In this document: positions 15,043-25,386 of the stretch, in pieces
Layout: every line of letters starts with the position of its first letter
How positions within the stretch are numbered: the first letter of the stretch is position 1
Assembly: GCF_001274945.1 (NCBI RefSeq)
Contig: NZ_LILB01000009.1
Coordinates: forward strand, 62,001 to 126,000
Direction: 5' to 3'
DNA: 64,000 nt
Origin: Viridibacillus arvi
Lineage (GTDB): Bacteria > Bacillota > Bacilli > Bacillales_A > Planococcaceae
Notes under the pieces: model-generated
Databases searched by the model: none
Seen by the model: only the letters and a program-made list of their open reading frames with translations
Told to the model about the DNA's origin: nothing
Translations under genes and position numbers: made by a program

Positions 15043-16239
15043 TTAAGCTTGTAAAAGAGCTTTATCTTTTCGACCATGTAGAAAATAATATAGAACAATT
15101 GAAATTAAGATGACTATTACCATTGAAAGAAATAGGTGGCGATAGCCAAATACAGGTACTAGGAAGCCGAGTAAATAAGGGCCTACACCGAGACCAAAAT
15201 CGTAAAATATAAAATAAGTGGATGTTGCTAATCCTAATCGATGATTAGGTGTAACTTTAATCGCAAGTGCTTGGGCAATGGAATTAAAGTTACCATAACC
15301 TAGACCGATTAATGCTGCAGCTAAAAGCAAAATAATACCTGAGCTTGCTTGACTGAATAATGTCATGCCAATTGCAAAGATAATTAGACTTGGATAGACG
15401 ATTATGTTGGCGCCTTTAGTATCCATTAAGCGTCCAGTAAATGGTCTTGAGAGTAATATAACAATGGCATAAATAAGGAAGAAGTAACTACCTGCAGTGA
15501 CTAGATTAATAGACTCTGAGTAAAATGATAAGAATGACATAACTCCTGAATAACTAAATCCGATGATTAGAGCTACGAATGAGATAGGCACTGCTTTCGT
15601 TTCGATAAAGTTTGAAAGTTTAAATCCTGAATTAGAAGCTATTTCGGTTTGTGAAGATTTAGTCGCTACTTGTTGTGGTACTTTTACTAGTAAGAAAGTG
15701 GCTAAGCAGATGAAAGATAACCCTAAATTGATTAAGAAAATCATATAGAAATCCGGGAAAATTTGAGTGAGTAAAATACCAACGAATGGTCCTATTGCTG
15801 TTGCCATAATGGCGCTCATACTGTAATAACCAATACCCTCGCCACGTCGTGTAGGAGGAATTAGTTGGGCAATGATTGTACCTGTTGCAGTACTTGCAAT
15901 ACCAACAGAGAGCCCGTGAAGGAAACGGTTTGCTAGTAAAAGTGGTAGATTAAATGCACCGAAATACAATGCTGTAGTAGCTGAAAAGGCAATTAGTCCG
16001 ATTAATAATGTTTTTTTACTGCCAACATCGCCAATGATTCGGCCAGTAACTAGACGCCCCATTAATGTACCGATAATGAAAATACTAGATACTAAGCCGG
16101 CCATGCTAGTTGAAGCGTTAAATTCTGATTTTGCAAATGATGCAATAGTGACCATCAACATGAAAAAAATTAATGTAATTAGAAAGTTAATTAATGAAAC
16201 AATGATAAAATCTTTTGTCCATAGTTTTTCTTTAGACAT
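15043..16239 (-). CDS. MFS transporter, MarR-linked
   Basis: This 398-residue, 12-helix major facilitator protein contains GRLVTGRIIGDVGSKKTLLIG between helices 2 and 3 (motif A variant) and a repeat of it, SRPFTGRLMDTKGANIIVYP, in the second half. It looks like the YwoG/YfkF-like group of putative drug exporters. It lies 16 bases downstream of a MarR gene on the same strand, which argues for regulated efflux of a toxic compound; the substrate is unknown. The gene converges on the VOC gene through the shared terminator. Confidence 0.87.
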   Translation of the reverse strand: MSKEKLWTKDFIIVSLINFLITLIFFMLMVTIASFAKSEFNASTSMAGLVSSIFIIGTLMGRLVTGRIIGDVGSKKTLLIGLIAFSATTALYFGAFNLPLLLANRFLHGLSVGIASTATGTIIAQLIPPTRRGEGIGYYSMSAIMATAIGPFVGILLTQIFPDFYMIFLINLGLSFICLATFLLVKVPQQVATKSSQTEIASNSGFKLSNFIETKAVPISFVALIIGFSYSGVMSFLSFYSESINLVTAGSYFFLIYAIVILLSRPFTGRLMDTKGANIIVYPSLIIFAIGMTLFSQASSGIILLLAAALIGLGYGNFNSIAQALAIKVTPNHRLGLATSTYFIFYDFGLGVGPYLLGFLVPVFGYRHLFLSMVIVILISIVLYYFLHGRKDKALLQA

Positions 16240-16255
16240 TCGTCATTCGCATCTC

Positions 16256-16675
16256 CTATTTTAATAGATTATTTCTTACAGTCTCGAGGACTTTACTAAC
16301 AATGATTTGCTCTTCCACACTTATGCCTTCTAATGCATCAAGCTGAAATTGTTCTATTGTTACTTGTACATCTTTACACACATCGTGCCCAAATGAAGTT
16401 AACTGTACTTTTTTTTCACGTTTATCCTTACCAGGTACGGTAGTTACATAATCAAGTTCAATTAATTTTTGAATCATTCTAGTAGTAGTTGGTTTTTCTA
16501 CATTTAAGGAATTGGAAATTTCAACAAGAGTAAGTGATTTTTCACTAATGAGTAATCGTAGGATAGCCCATTGAGAGCTATAAAGTTGATGGCTCGCCAA
16601 ATAAACGTTCAATTTATTAATAAAAGGGCGGTACATCATTCGGTATTCATGGAAAAAAGCTTGATGTGGTTGCAT
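16256..16675 (-). CDS. MarR family regulator
   Basis: This 139-residue winged-helix regulator has the MarR pattern: a long first helix, SSQWAILRLLISEKSLTLVEI, recognition helix NVEKPTTTRMIQKLIELDYV, and the wing sequence PGKDKREKKVQLT. GGAGG lies nine bases upstream of ATG 16675. It precedes an MFS exporter by 16 bases. An inverted repeat with 7-bp arms sits directly upstream of its ribosome binding site, a likely autorepression site. The inducer is unknown. Confidence 0.9.
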   Translation of the reverse strand: MQPHQAFFHEYRMMYRPFINKLNVYLASHQLYSSQWAILRLLISEKSLTLVEISNSLNVEKPTTTRMIQKLIELDYVTTVPGKDKREKKVQLTSFGHDVCKDVQVTIEQFQLDALEGISVEEQIIVSKVLETVRNNLLK

Positions 16676-16692
16676 ATCGAAATATCCTCCGT

Positions 16693-16717
16693 ATAGTTAG
16701 TTAGGTTAAGTAACTAT
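16693..16717 (-). promoter_or_regulatory. probable MarR operator
   Basis: A perfect inverted repeat ATAGTTA-N11-TAACTAT lies 18 bases upstream of the marR start, overlapping the untranslated leader. Its position suits autorepression. Confidence 0.5.
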
Positions 16718-16773
16718 TAAAATACTAAACCTTTTTGAACCATTTGTCTAGATGTGGTTAAAAAAAGTACAAA

Positions 16774-16806
16774 AAAATGCCAAGACCTTTTAAGGTCTTG
16801 GCATTT
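16774..16806 (-). terminator. terminator after chemoreceptor gene
   Basis: A stem of about 15 bp (AAATGCCAAGACCTT and its complement) is followed on the minus strand by a T-run. Confidence 0.85.
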
Positions 16807-16817
16807 AATCTATAGTT

Positions 16818-18503
16818 TTACACTTTAAACTCATGAATCATGTCTTGTAATTCTTGAGCATTTGTACTTAAATCTTCAGCAACTGAGTTAACTTGGTTCA
16901 TCGAAGTAGTTTGTTCTTCAATAGATAAAGAGATTAATGTTATATTATCCGATGAATCTGATGCTCCGCTTGCAATTTCAGTAACGGATGCGGAAACTTG
17001 TTCAGCACTAGCAGAAATTTCTTCTGATGTAGCGGAAATTTCCTCTACCTGGACAGTGATGGCTTCAATAGCAGAAGATATGGTTTTGAAAGCTACTCCT
17101 GCTTCGCCAATAACTTGAACACCATCTTGTACAGAGGTTAGCCCTTCACTCACAGCGGAAGCAACGTTTTTAGTATCACTTTGAATTTCTTCAGTAAGTG
17201 TTACAATTTGAATCGCTGACTTTTTCGACTCTTCAGCAAGTTTACGTACCTCATCTGCTACAACAGCAAAGCCTTTACCATGTTCGCCTGCACGAGCTGC
17301 TTCGATTGCTGCATTAAGTGCAAGTAAATTTGTTTGGTCTGTAATATCCGTAATGACATGTGTAATAGCACTAATTTCTTCAGACTGTTTGCTTAGTTTT
17401 CCAGTTAGCTCAGCGATTAAATTAGTAGAGTTAGAGATGATTTGCATCTGATTTTGCGCCACATCAATTGTTTCTACACCATCTTTTGCAGTCGTAGTCA
17501 TATTAACGGTATTTTGATGTAATGTCTGTGTTGCTTCAGCTATACGCTGAACACCAGCTGCTGTTTCGTCCATTGCTACAGCACTTTCTTTCGCTGCCGA
17601 AGCAGAAATTGAAGCGATATCTGCAGTTTGGTGGATACGTATTGCAACTTCGCTCCCAGCTGCAGTAATTTCCTCAGTACTAGCTGATAATTCCTGTGAG
17701 GATGCAGAGAGGTGCTCACTGTTTGTTTGAATGTTATGGATGAGATCTCGCAAAGTAATCTTCATATTGTTGAAGACGTTTGCCAATGTGCCAATTTCAT
17801 CCTTAGATTTGTATGTAATATCCGATTGAGATAAATCACCCATAGCAATAATCTCGGCAGATTGAACTACTGCTTTTAATGGCTTTGTTATCGACTTTCT
17901 AACAAAGCTAATGAAAAATACACCTAGAACTAAGCTAACTATTAGAGCAACTATGGAACTCCATAGAGATTGTTTAAGAAGAACTTTTAATCCGTCACCA
18001 GTAATTTGTAACTTCTCTTTTTGATACTGAATAATTTTGTTAGATGATTCAAGAAGACCTTTGCTTGCGCTCGTAGCTGTTGTATCAACTAGTTGGATTG
18101 CAGCGTCTTTATTACCGTTATCAAATTCTTTTAATGCACTTGCAACTGCAATATTAAAATCATCGTTAAATTTAGTCGTCTCTTTTAAATAGCCTTTCAT
18201 TTCATCGGAACGGGATATTTGAGATAATTCAGCAATTTTATCGCTAACTAAGTTTTGATATGTATGTAAATTATCAAGTCTTACGCTAATGTCTTGTATG
18301 AAATAAGAACGTAAAGTAGAATCTTGCATTGCTATACCAAATTGAATATCTTTTGTGATTTCTATTTGAACAAAGCGGTGATCAATTGCTTCCTCTACTT
18401 GTGATTGGATTTTAGAATATTGATAGTAAGATAAAACAATTATTAAAGCTAATAAACCAACAAGATTGAGAAATCCTATATTTAATTTTTTGCCGACGGA
18501 CAT
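16818..18503 (-). CDS. methyl-accepting chemotaxis protein (4HB sensor)
   Basis: This 561-residue chemoreceptor has a first helix (about 10-28), an extracytoplasmic four-helix-bundle type sensor (about 30-185), a second helix (about 187-208), HAMP (to about 265) and a long signalling coiled coil. The kinase-contact tip is clear: [39 protein letters not shown]. It should sit in polar receptor arrays with CheA and CheW. Ligand is unknown. It is a single-gene unit with its own terminator. No che genes are in the window. Confidence 0.93.
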   Translation of the reverse strand: MSVGKKLNIGFLNLVGLLALIIVLSYYQYSKIQSQVEEAIDHRFVQIEITKDIQFGIAMQDSTLRSYFIQDISVRLDNLHTYQNLVSDKIAELSQISRSDEMKGYLKETTKFNDDFNIAVASALKEFDNGNKDAAIQLVDTTATSASKGLLESSNKIIQYQKEKLQITGDGLKVLLKQSLWSSIVALIVSLVLGVFFISFVRKSITKPLKAVVQSAEIIAMGDLSQSDITYKSKDEIGTLANVFNNMKITLRDLIHNIQTNSEHLSASSQELSASTEEITAAGSEVAIRIHQTADIASISASAAKESAVAMDETAAGVQRIAEATQTLHQNTVNMTTTAKDGVETIDVAQNQMQIISNSTNLIAELTGKLSKQSEEISAITHVITDITDQTNLLALNAAIEAARAGEHGKGFAVVADEVRKLAEESKKSAIQIVTLTEEIQSDTKNVASAVSEGLTSVQDGVQVIGEAGVAFKTISSAIEAITVQVEEISATSEEISASAEQVSASVTEIASGASDSSDNITLISLSIEEQTTSMNQVNSVAEDLSTNAQELQDMIHEFKV

Positions 18504-18761
18504 ATTTTGGAACCTTCTCCCTTTTTAGATTTAATATAATAATTACTTTGATGGAAAAACAATAAATAGTCAACAAGTATTAGTCTGAAAGTCATAAAAT
18601 ATCTACATTGGTAGTGAAATGTAATTAGTTTAGTGTCATATGGTTTTATCGTTTTAAAAGTATTAATTTGAAGTAGTGTCTTTAAAAATTTCTTCTTACT
18701 CTGAAAAATGCTACTCTAATTTATATGGAATATTCTAAAAATTGAAGGGTTGGGTTTTATT

Positions 18762-19544
18762 GTGTCTATAGAGAATAGAGATCGTGTGTTACCGTTTGAA
18801 CAAGTTGTAAATTTCAGAGATATGGGGGGCTACCCTGCAGCAGATGGTCGCAAAGTGAAGTACGGTGTGTTTTACCGCTCAGGCGAGTTACATAAGATGA
18901 CTACAGTTGATCATGAACTTTTTAAAACTTTAGGAATTAAAACGGTGTTCGATTATCGAGATGATAAAGAAGCAGAAGCAAAGCCTGACCCGCAATTAGA
19001 AAATGTACACAATGAGCGAATTCCTGCAAAAGGGGACGTAGGCTTTAAAATGCCGACTTCTTCTTTGAAGGAAATGGATAATCGAGCGTTTCTACAAACT
19101 GTTAATGCGGACGTATTTACGGAACTCTATGCACAATTACCTTTGGATAATCCATCGTATAAGCGTTTAATGGACATTATCCAGGATCCTGAAAATCTTG
19201 GATTATTGCATCATTGTGCGGTAGGGAAGGATCGTACAGGTGTGGGTGGTGCGCTTATTTTACTTGTCTTAGGTGTAGACGAAGACGTTGTAATGCAGGA
19301 TTATTTAATAACAAATGATTGTATGAAGCCAGTACAAGATGCGATGATTCCTATGTTATCGCAACATTTAAATTCAGAACAATTACAGCATTTTGGTGAT
19401 ATTATGAGTGCTAAAGAGCGATATTTACAAGCTACATTTGATGCCATTAAAAATCGTTATGGAAATTATAGTACATTTTTTGAAAAAGAATTTGGGCTTA
19501 CAGAGGGAAAAAGGAAGGCAATACAAGAATATTGTTTGGAATAA
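18762..19544 (+). CDS. protein tyrosine/serine phosphatase (DSP-like)
   Basis: This 260-residue protein has the HCxxGKDRTG active site (HHCAVGKDRTGVGG near residues 151-164) and the N-terminal VVNFRDMGGYPAADGRKVKYGVFYRSGEL signature of bacterial tyrosine phosphatases of the LipA/PtpB group. Such enzymes can act on phosphotyrosine, phosphoserine or phosphoinositides. TTG 18750 directly abuts the GAAGGG sequence, so GTG 18762, twelve bases after it, is the better start and matches the usual N-terminus. It stands alone with a two-way terminator after it. Confidence 0.88.
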   Translation: MSIENRDRVLPFEQVVNFRDMGGYPAADGRKVKYGVFYRSGELHKMTTVDHELFKTLGIKTVFDYRDDKEAEAKPDPQLENVHNERIPAKGDVGFKMPTSSLKEMDNRAFLQTVNADVFTELYAQLPLDNPSYKRLMDIIQDPENLGLLHHCAVGKDRTGVGGALILLVLGVDEDVVMQDYLITNDCMKPVQDAMIPMLSQHLNSEQLQHFGDIMSAKERYLQATFDAIKNRYGNYSTFFEKEFGLTEGKRKAIQEYCLE

Positions 19545-19561
19545 TTTTATAAAGCAAACTT

Positions 19562-19613
19562 AAAACTCTCTATTACCAGAAAATTAATAAGGTAATAGAG
19601 AGTTTTAATATTT
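19562..19613. terminator. bidirectional terminator
   Basis: A 16-bp stem (AAAACTCTCTATTACC / GGTAATAGAGAGTTTT) lies between converging genes with TATTTTT to its right. Confidence 0.88.
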
Positions 19614-21311
19614 TTAGATTTTAAATTTATGAACTGCACGGTGTAGTGTTTCCGCCATTTGAGCAAGATTATTTGAAGAAGTGCTGATTTCTTCAATACT
19701 TGCAGATTGTTCTTCCGAGGCAGCTGCTACATTTTGAATGCTACTAGATGTTTCTACAGAAATGACGCTTACTTGGTCCATCGACTGGGCAATATCCTCA
19801 ATACCCTTATTCATATTCTCAATGGCGTTATTCACTTCAGTCATTTGAGCATTTACTTGGTCTACAGATGTAACAATGTTCTCAAAAGCTTCGCCTGCAT
19901 TTTCGAATGTTGTTGCACTGTCTCTTAGGTTACCATAGCTGATAGCCATTGATTCAGAGGCGTCTGATGAATCGGTTTGAATTGTTTCAATCCGAGTTCT
20001 AATTTCATTTGCTGCTTCGCGAGATTGCTCAGCTAATTTACGAACTTCTTGTGCAACTACAGCAAAGCCTTTACCGTGGTCACCTGCACGAGCCGCTTCA
20101 ATTGAAGCGTTTAGAGCAAGTAAGTTGGTTTGATCTGTAATTTCAGTTATGAGTGTCACGATATTACCGATTTCTCTTGTATTATCGCTTAGACGTTTCA
20201 CTACTGCAGATGTTTCTTGAATGGCATCATAGGTAGTATTCATTTTCACTACAGCACTGTTGATAATTGTGTTTCCACTTGTAGCAATCTTCGAAGTTTC
20301 TTGAGCTTTGGCAGATACATCTTCAGTACTTGAAGCGATTTGATTCATTTTGGTAGAAATCGATGAAACGGTCGTATTCATTTCTTCTACAGCGCTTGTT
20401 TGCGTTTCCGAACCTGCCGCAACCTCCTGCATGGATTCTGTAATTTGTTTAATCGATTCATTCGTTTGTTCAGAGCTAGCGGTAAGTTCCTCAGAAGTAG
20501 CTGCAACTTGTTCAGCATTTTCTGCAATCGAAGTGATTAAAGATCGTAAATCGGTTGCCATATTATGAACGCCTTCGGACAATTGTGCAACCTCATCTTG
20601 CCCTTTAGTCTTTAAACGTTCCAATGTAAGATTGCCTTGTGCAATTTCCTCCACATATTCTACAACAGCAACGATTGGAGTCGTAATCCGTTTACTTATG
20701 ACGTAAGCAATGAGTGCTCCAAGTATTATAAAGATAAGTGTCAAACCGACGGAAATCATTAGTACGGTTGATTGCAGGGAAGAGATAAAGGAAGCATCCA
20801 TATCAATTCCGAAAATAATATCTGTGCCCATAAATGGGACGAATATCGACTTATGGACCCCGTATTCATCTTTGTAAATTTCACTAGTTTGAGTTTTTTG
20901 ATCCTTGACTGTCTTGATCATATTGTCATTGAAAGTATAGTCAGCTTGTTGATCATCCTTATTACTTAAAGCAACGATATGTTCTTTACCATTTGAATTT
21001 GAAAGAACATATGTATTTTCAACGCCAAACGCTTTTTGTTTTTTGTTCAAAATGCTAAGTAATTCATTGTATTTTTCAACATTATTGTTATCTGCACTTA
21101 TTACAAGTTCTTTGTCTATATCTGACATAATTTCTTGAGATATTAAAGTAAGACTTTTTTCAAATTGTACAATCACATAGTTATTTATAATATGTGTTGA
21201 GAACAAGTATAGTGCAATACTGAAAATGATTGAGAAAATCGCAATCGGGACTACGAAACTAAATACATATTTATACAAAATCGAGCTTTTGAATTTAGTA
21301 AACAAGTTCAA
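19614..21311 (-). CDS. methyl-accepting chemotaxis protein coupled to decarboxylase
   Basis: This chemoreceptor of 565 residues has a first helix (about 14-37), a periplasmic-type single Cache-like sensor of about 140 residues, a second helix (about 175-200), HAMP and the signalling domain with [39 protein letters not shown]. An ATG at 21341 would lie 47 bases inside the upstream gene; TTG 21311 has GGAGGAG seven bases upstream and is preferred. Even so, its first 17 bases overlap the end of the PLP decarboxylase gene and its binding site lies within that gene, so the two are translationally coupled. The receptor may sense the substrate or product of that enzyme; this is inferred only from linkage. 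Confidence 0.9.
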   Translation of the reverse strand: MNLFTKFKSSILYKYVFSFVVPIAIFSIIFSIALYLFSTHIINNYVIVQFEKSLTLISQEIMSDIDKELVISADNNNVEKYNELLSILNKKQKAFGVENTYVLSNSNGKEHIVALSNKDDQQADYTFNDNMIKTVKDQKTQTSEIYKDEYGVHKSIFVPFMGTDIIFGIDMDASFISSLQSTVLMISVGLTLIFIILGALIAYVISKRITTPIVAVVEYVEEIAQGNLTLERLKTKGQDEVAQLSEGVHNMATDLRSLITSIAENAEQVAATSEELTASSEQTNESIKQITESMQEVAAGSETQTSAVEEMNTTVSSISTKMNQIASSTEDVSAKAQETSKIATSGNTIINSAVVKMNTTYDAIQETSAVVKRLSDNTREIGNIVTLITEITDQTNLLALNASIEAARAGDHGKGFAVVAQEVRKLAEQSREAANEIRTRIETIQTDSSDASESMAISYGNLRDSATTFENAGEAFENIVTSVDQVNAQMTEVNNAIENMNKGIEDIAQSMDQVSVISVETSSSIQNVAAASEEQSASIEEISTSSNNLAQMAETLHRAVHKFKI

Positions 21312-22938
21312 CGTTAGACTCCTCCAAAGTTTGAATCGCATTTGAAATAGAAGCTACCATTTCATCTAAATGTTGAACTTCTGTATAAGGTGAAATAGCA
21401 AAAAGTTTCGCAGCTGCAACAGGAATCATATTCTCTGAATCGATAACAGGGATAGTACAAACCTTTGTTGTATCACCAAAGAAAACATTCTCACGGTTAT
21501 GGCCAAGTATTTCGAATAGAGATTGATTTAAATTATTGATTGCTTGAACTTGCTCTAATGTAAAAGTACCTGTTTTTTCTTGAGACCAATTTAATCCTTC
21601 TGGATACAGACGGAATGCTGTCACCGGACCAATATTTGAATCATTCACAACGGATACATTAGGAAGTTGTTTTTGGATTTTATCTCTGAAAGCTAGGTTT
21701 ACACGGACGTAGTTAGCTAAAATTTGTTGATAACCTTCTACACCGAAAGCAGTTAAAGCAGCATAGATAGCTATTGAGCTACCCATACGAGAGCATTCTA
21801 AAGTGTAACCTGTATGATAACTACCATATCCTCTATTACCAACATAAGGTGTATCAAAGTCTTCTAAATCAAGTAATCCGAAGTGTTTACCTTCTTTGAC
21901 TAAAAATAAGCTTGTTAAGTAAGGTGTTTGACCAAGCTTTTGGAAGTCAAAGCATAAGCTATCGGCAAGGGAGATATGTTGCATACGCTCATTAATACTT
22001 TGCAAGCTTGCAACCACATTATCCTCGAATTTAAGTGGGTTTGTAATAAAATCATAAGATTTAAAGAAAGAATAAAATCCACCCAATGCCGAGTCAGCGT
22101 GAATATGAATTGGTTTCAAGTCGAATTTAGCTTCGACTTTAGTAGTGATGTCTTTGATAGCTTTGACATCATCAATCGCAAAACTATCTGTTGCTCCAGT
22201 TGTAGCAACGATATAGACAGGAATACCACCTTTATGAATAACTTCTTCTAATTTGTTTGCTAAGTCTTTTAAATCCATCGAATGATCACTAGTCGCTTTA
22301 ACTCGGATAAGGTTATTACTACCGATGCCAACAGCTTCAGCAGATTTTAATAGACTATAGTGAGCATTTTCAGAAGCGAAGCAATATAAATTGCGAGGAA
22401 CGCCTTCTTCTTTTGCATGTGGGAATTGTTTTGCGATTGCTAGACGTAATCCGCTAAATACTGCCCCTTGTCCTCCCCAAGTTGTATAACCCCAGCTTTG
22501 TGTGAAATCATAGCCAACAAGTTTCGACATCATGCCAATAACTTTTACTTCACTTTCAGCTGCAGCCGGTCCGTAAACATCCCATAGATTATTACCATTT
22601 AATAATGTTGTTGTTAATAATCCGATGATGCCAGGAATACTAGCCATTGGTAGAACGTTTGTTACAAATTTTCTTGTATGATATGGATGGCCTTTCATTA
22701 AGTCGATTAAATCATTTACTACATTGTCCATTCCAGTTGCTTTAACAGGAACTTCATAGTTTTCAATTAGTTCTTTATAGAAATTAGCGGATCTTTCTTG
22801 CATAGGACCTAGTGTACTTTTTTCTGGATCCTTTAACTCATCAAGTGATGTGAAAATCTTTTCTATATAATTTAAAATCTCTTTACGCTGTTCTAGATTC
22901 CCGTCTTCACTAGGGAAAAGTTGTTGAATTTGCTGCAT
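21295..22938 (-). CDS. PLP-dependent group II decarboxylase (amino acid decarboxylase-like)
   Basis: This 547-residue fold-type I PLP enzyme belongs to the glutamate/tyrosine/aromatic decarboxylase family. Visible residues are H193 ([12 protein letters not shown], stacks on the cofactor), D282 (HADSALGG, binds the pyridine nitrogen) and K334 ([11 protein letters not shown], Schiff base). The residue before the lysine is glutamine where most relatives have histidine. It should decarboxylate an amino acid to an amine, but the substrate cannot be inferred safely; length and layout lean to the bacterial tyrosine decarboxylase-like group. ATG 22938 has AGAGGTG eight bases upstream; the longer frame to 23004 lacks a good site. 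A chemoreceptor gene overlaps its 3' end. Confidence 0.85.
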   Translation of the reverse strand: MQQIQQLFPSEDGNLEQRKEILNYIEKIFTSLDELKDPEKSTLGPMQERSANFYKELIENYEVPVKATGMDNVVNDLIDLMKGHPYHTRKFVTNVLPMASIPGIIGLLTTTLLNGNNLWDVYGPAAAESEVKVIGMMSKLVGYDFTQSWGYTTWGGQGAVFSGLRLAIAKQFPHAKEEGVPRNLYCFASENAHYSLLKSAEAVGIGSNNLIRVKATSDHSMDLKDLANKLEEVIHKGGIPVYIVATTGATDSFAIDDVKAIKDITTKVEAKFDLKPIHIHADSALGGFYSFFKSYDFITNPLKFEDNVVASLQSINERMQHISLADSLCFDFQKLGQTPYLTSLFLVKEGKHFGLLDLEDFDTPYVGNRGYGSYHTGYTLECSRMGSSIAIYAALTAFGVEGYQQILANYVRVNLAFRDKIQKQLPNVSVVNDSNIGPVTAFRLYPEGLNWSQEKTGTFTLEQVQAINNLNQSLFEILGHNRENVFFGDTTKVCTIPVIDSENMIPVAAAKLFAISPYTEVQHLDEMVASISNAIQTLEESNVELVY

Positions 22939-23202
22939 TTGTTTAACACCTCTAATTTGAATTTTAATTAAAATAGTTAATAAAGCATAATTATAGCATA
23001 CCAACTTTAGTTCTTAATACACTAAAAATAAAATTTATTAAGTAGGGATATATAATCACCTTAATAAATTTAATAGTAATTATATATAGAATTTTCTGTG
23101 TTTTGGAACTATTAATAACTGAAGGTAGGTTAAGAATATGATAAATGTTATAATATAAAATAATTAACATAATATTAAAAATATAGGAAAGGTTGTATTG
23201 TG

Positions 23203-24087
23203 ATGAATATAGTAGCAATGTTCAAGATGACTATTGCGATGGCGTTATTCGGTTCTATCGGTTTTTTTACAGTGAATACAGGAATTCCAGCAGAGGAACT
23301 AGTATTCGTACGCTGTATTTGTGCGACATTTTTTTTAGGGGGGATATGGTTTTTTACTGGCGGTCATAAAACAGAACAGTGGTCACGCCAGGAAATAATC
23401 CAGACGCTCATTTGTGGTGTGTTTTTAGTATTAAACTGGGTGTTTTTATTTAAAGCATTTCAGGAGATGTCTATTTCAGTAGCTATTACGATTTATAATT
23501 TAGCGCCTATTTTTGTATTGATTTTGGGGAGTCTATTTTTAAAGGAAAAAATGACGGTTCAAGCGATCTTAGCTGTTATTGTATGTTTCCTTGGTAGTAT
23601 TTTTATTATCGGATTAGATCAGTTTACATCTTTTGAAGCATTGTTCACTTCAGGGTTTGTGTGGGCTATGCTGTCTGCAATTTGTTATGCATTAACGATG
23701 TTTGTAGGAAAGGGCATAACTCACTTAAGTGCTTATGCAATGACGTTTGTACAGACAGCAGTTGGAATTGTCATTTTATTACCGTTTATGGATTATGGGG
23801 TATTTGAAGGACTGACAACTTCAAATTGGATGTACATTTTAGGAACAGGGTTAATACATACTGGTTTTGTTTATTATTTATTTTTTGATAGCTTGCGTAA
23901 GTTGCCGACAATTGTGGTTTCTGCGTTAGTTTTTGTTGATCCAGTCGTTGCAATTTTATTAGATATTGCGATTTTGGATTTCCGACCTACTTTGATACAA
24001 ACTGCTGGAATAGTGCTTATTTTCGCAGGTATTATTTATACGCTAGTTAAGCCGAGTAAGCAGATTGCTGAATTGTCAGAAGTATAA
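23203..24087 (+). CDS. EamA/DMT family transporter
   Basis: This protein of about 294 residues has ten hydrophobic helices in two EamA repeats, typical of the drug/metabolite transporter superfamily. The first repeat ends with NLAPIFVLILGSLFLKEKMT and the second with VDPVVAILLDIAIL, the usual helix 4/9 signatures. The substrate may be an amino acid, metabolite or drug. GTG 23200 and ATG 23203 are adjacent; AGGAAAGG upstream can serve either and ATG is chosen. It diverges from the decarboxylase gene and is closed by a strong terminator. Confidence 0.87.
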   Translation: MNIVAMFKMTIAMALFGSIGFFTVNTGIPAEELVFVRCICATFFLGGIWFFTGGHKTEQWSRQEIIQTLICGVFLVLNWVFLFKAFQEMSISVAITIYNLAPIFVLILGSLFLKEKMTVQAILAVIVCFLGSIFIIGLDQFTSFEALFTSGFVWAMLSAICYALTMFVGKGITHLSAYAMTFVQTAVGIVILLPFMDYGVFEGLTTSNWMYILGTGLIHTGFVYYLFFDSLRKLPTIVVSALVFVDPVVAILLDIAILDFRPTLIQTAGIVLIFAGIIYTLVKPSKQIAELSEV

Positions 24088-24088
24088 A

Positions 24089-24122
24089 AAGAGCTGTCCC
24101 AGGTTATATGGGACAGCTCTTG
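24089..24122. terminator. bidirectional terminator
   Basis: The stem AAGAGCTGTCCC / GGGACAGCTCTT lies between converging genes, with an A-run to the left; the plus-strand T-tract is weak, so it serves the minus strand less or more equally. Confidence 0.75.
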
Positions 24123-24128
24123 ATAGTC

Positions 24129-24566
24129 TTAAACTTCTTTTATCATTAATACATGTTCAATACCTGCATCTAGGAAAATATCAGATGCCACGTGATAGCC
24201 TAATTTTTCATAGAAGCCTTGTGCTTGAACTTGGCCATCCAATTTTACTTTTGAAGCGCCTAATTCTTTTGAAGCGATATCCTCTAAAGCTTGGATAATA
24301 ACTCGGCCTAATCCTAGTTTACGGTATTCTTCAAGAATAGCGACACGTTGTATTTTGCCAACACCTTCAACTAAGCGGATGCGGCCAGTGCCGACTGCTT
24401 GATTTTCATCATTTGTAACAAGAATATGGTGGCATTCTCCGCCAAGATGATCGAATTGATCGATTTCCTCTTCAGCAGGTACTTTTTGTTCCTCTACAAA
24501 TACTTTAACTCGAATATCAAATGCTTTTTGTAAGTCTTCTTGTGTTGTGATTTTGTGCGTTTTCAT
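24129..24566 (-). CDS. GNAT N-acetyltransferase (YjcF/ElaA-like)
   Basis: This 145-residue acetyltransferase begins with the ElaA/YjcF pattern IRVKVFVEEQKVPAEEEID. It has GTGRIRLVEGVGKIQRVAILEEYRKLGLG in the acetyl-CoA-binding core and ends with GFYEKLGYHVASDIFLDAGIEH. The family is widespread in Bacillales with unknown substrate. GAGGAG precedes ATG 24566. It lies 22 bases downstream of a TetR gene on the same strand, so the pair could be co-transcribed. Confidence 0.87.
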   Translation of the reverse strand: MKTHKITTQEDLQKAFDIRVKVFVEEQKVPAEEEIDQFDHLGGECHHILVTNDENQAVGTGRIRLVEGVGKIQRVAILEEYRKLGLGRVIIQALEDIASKELGASKVKLDGQVQAQGFYEKLGYHVASDIFLDAGIEHVLMIKEV

Positions 24567-24588
24567 ATAATTCAGCTCCTCTATTTTT

Positions 24589-25206
24589 CTATTCTGAAAT
24601 TGGGTTTGTTCTATAAGTTATTTTAACAGGTGCTGTGTGAAGAATCTCTATTAATTGCTCGGCCATGTATGAGGATGAGTGTTGAAACCCTGCCTTCACC
24701 CATTCTATCATCATGCCTAAAATAGCATATGAAGTATAACTGGCAAGTAAATTATTATCTATTTTATTATTAGTATTAGTATATATATTCGAAAGATCTT
24801 CTAGAGCTAGTCTTTTCAACTCAATACAAATTCTATTTTGAAAGCCATATAAAACATTTGTTTTAACTGTAAGAGTGTAGAAACTTGCGTGTTTTTCAAC
24901 ATGTTCGAAAATTTTCACAGCAGATGAATTGAGTTCTCTAATTACAAAATTCTCCACTTGTTTATATGGTTCACGATAGGAAATAATTAAATCTGCGACG
25001 ACATCCTCAATAACCTCATTCAATAGATCTTCTTTGTAATGATAATGTTTATAGAAGGTACCGCGGTTGAGATCTGCAAGTTGTACAATATCAGTAATAG
25101 TGATAGCTTTGAAATCCTTATTTTGCATTAAAGAAAGTAAGGATTCTTTTAATGCTATTTTAGATTTAATAATTCGTTTATCAACTATAGAATTTTTTGT
25201 AGACAT
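24589..25206 (-). CDS. TetR family regulator
   Basis: This 205-residue regulator has the TetR DNA-binding domain in residues 10-55 (FKAITITDIVQLADLNRGTFYKHYHYKEDLL) and a helical ligand-binding C-terminus like the TetR_C group found in DhaS/YxaF-like proteins. A start at 25227 would encode the GGAGG sequence itself; ATG 25206, seven bases after GGAGG, is preferred. It diverges from an SDR gene, and two inverted repeats lie in the intergenic region, so it probably represses itself and the SDR gene. Confidence 0.88.
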   Translation of the reverse strand: MSTKNSIVDKRIIKSKIALKESLLSLMQNKDFKAITITDIVQLADLNRGTFYKHYHYKEDLLNEVIEDVVADLIISYREPYKQVENFVIRELNSSAVKIFEHVEKHASFYTLTVKTNVLYGFQNRICIELKRLALEDLSNIYTNTNNKIDNNLLASYTSYAILGMMIEWVKAGFQHSSSYMAEQLIEILHTAPVKITYRTNPISE

Positions 25207-25220
25207 AAACGTGCCTCCGC

Positions 25221-25276
25221 TGTTCAATATTTTAGATTAATGAACAAATACCTAATCAACTGTTGCTTATTCAACA
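25221..25276. promoter_or_regulatory. candidate TetR operators between tetR and SDR gene
   Basis: Two inverted repeats occur in the divergent region: TGTTCA-N14-TGAACA (25221-25246) and TGTTG-N6-CAACA (25261-25276). Both are near the tetR start. Arms are short, so this is a candidate only. Confidence 0.35.
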
Positions 25277-25386
25277 AAAGTCCTGTGATTTGCTGATTGA
25301 ATGGCGTATCTAAACCACATTATACTATAAATAGATGAGGTGTATTAAACATCTGTTGATTACTATAATAGTAGGGGGAAGTCTAT

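Noticed and set aside
22991..23218. 75-codon minus-strand frame upstream of the decarboxylase gene
   Set aside because: Ile/Tyr/Asn-rich translation of AT-rich intergenic DNA, no ribosome site or domain.
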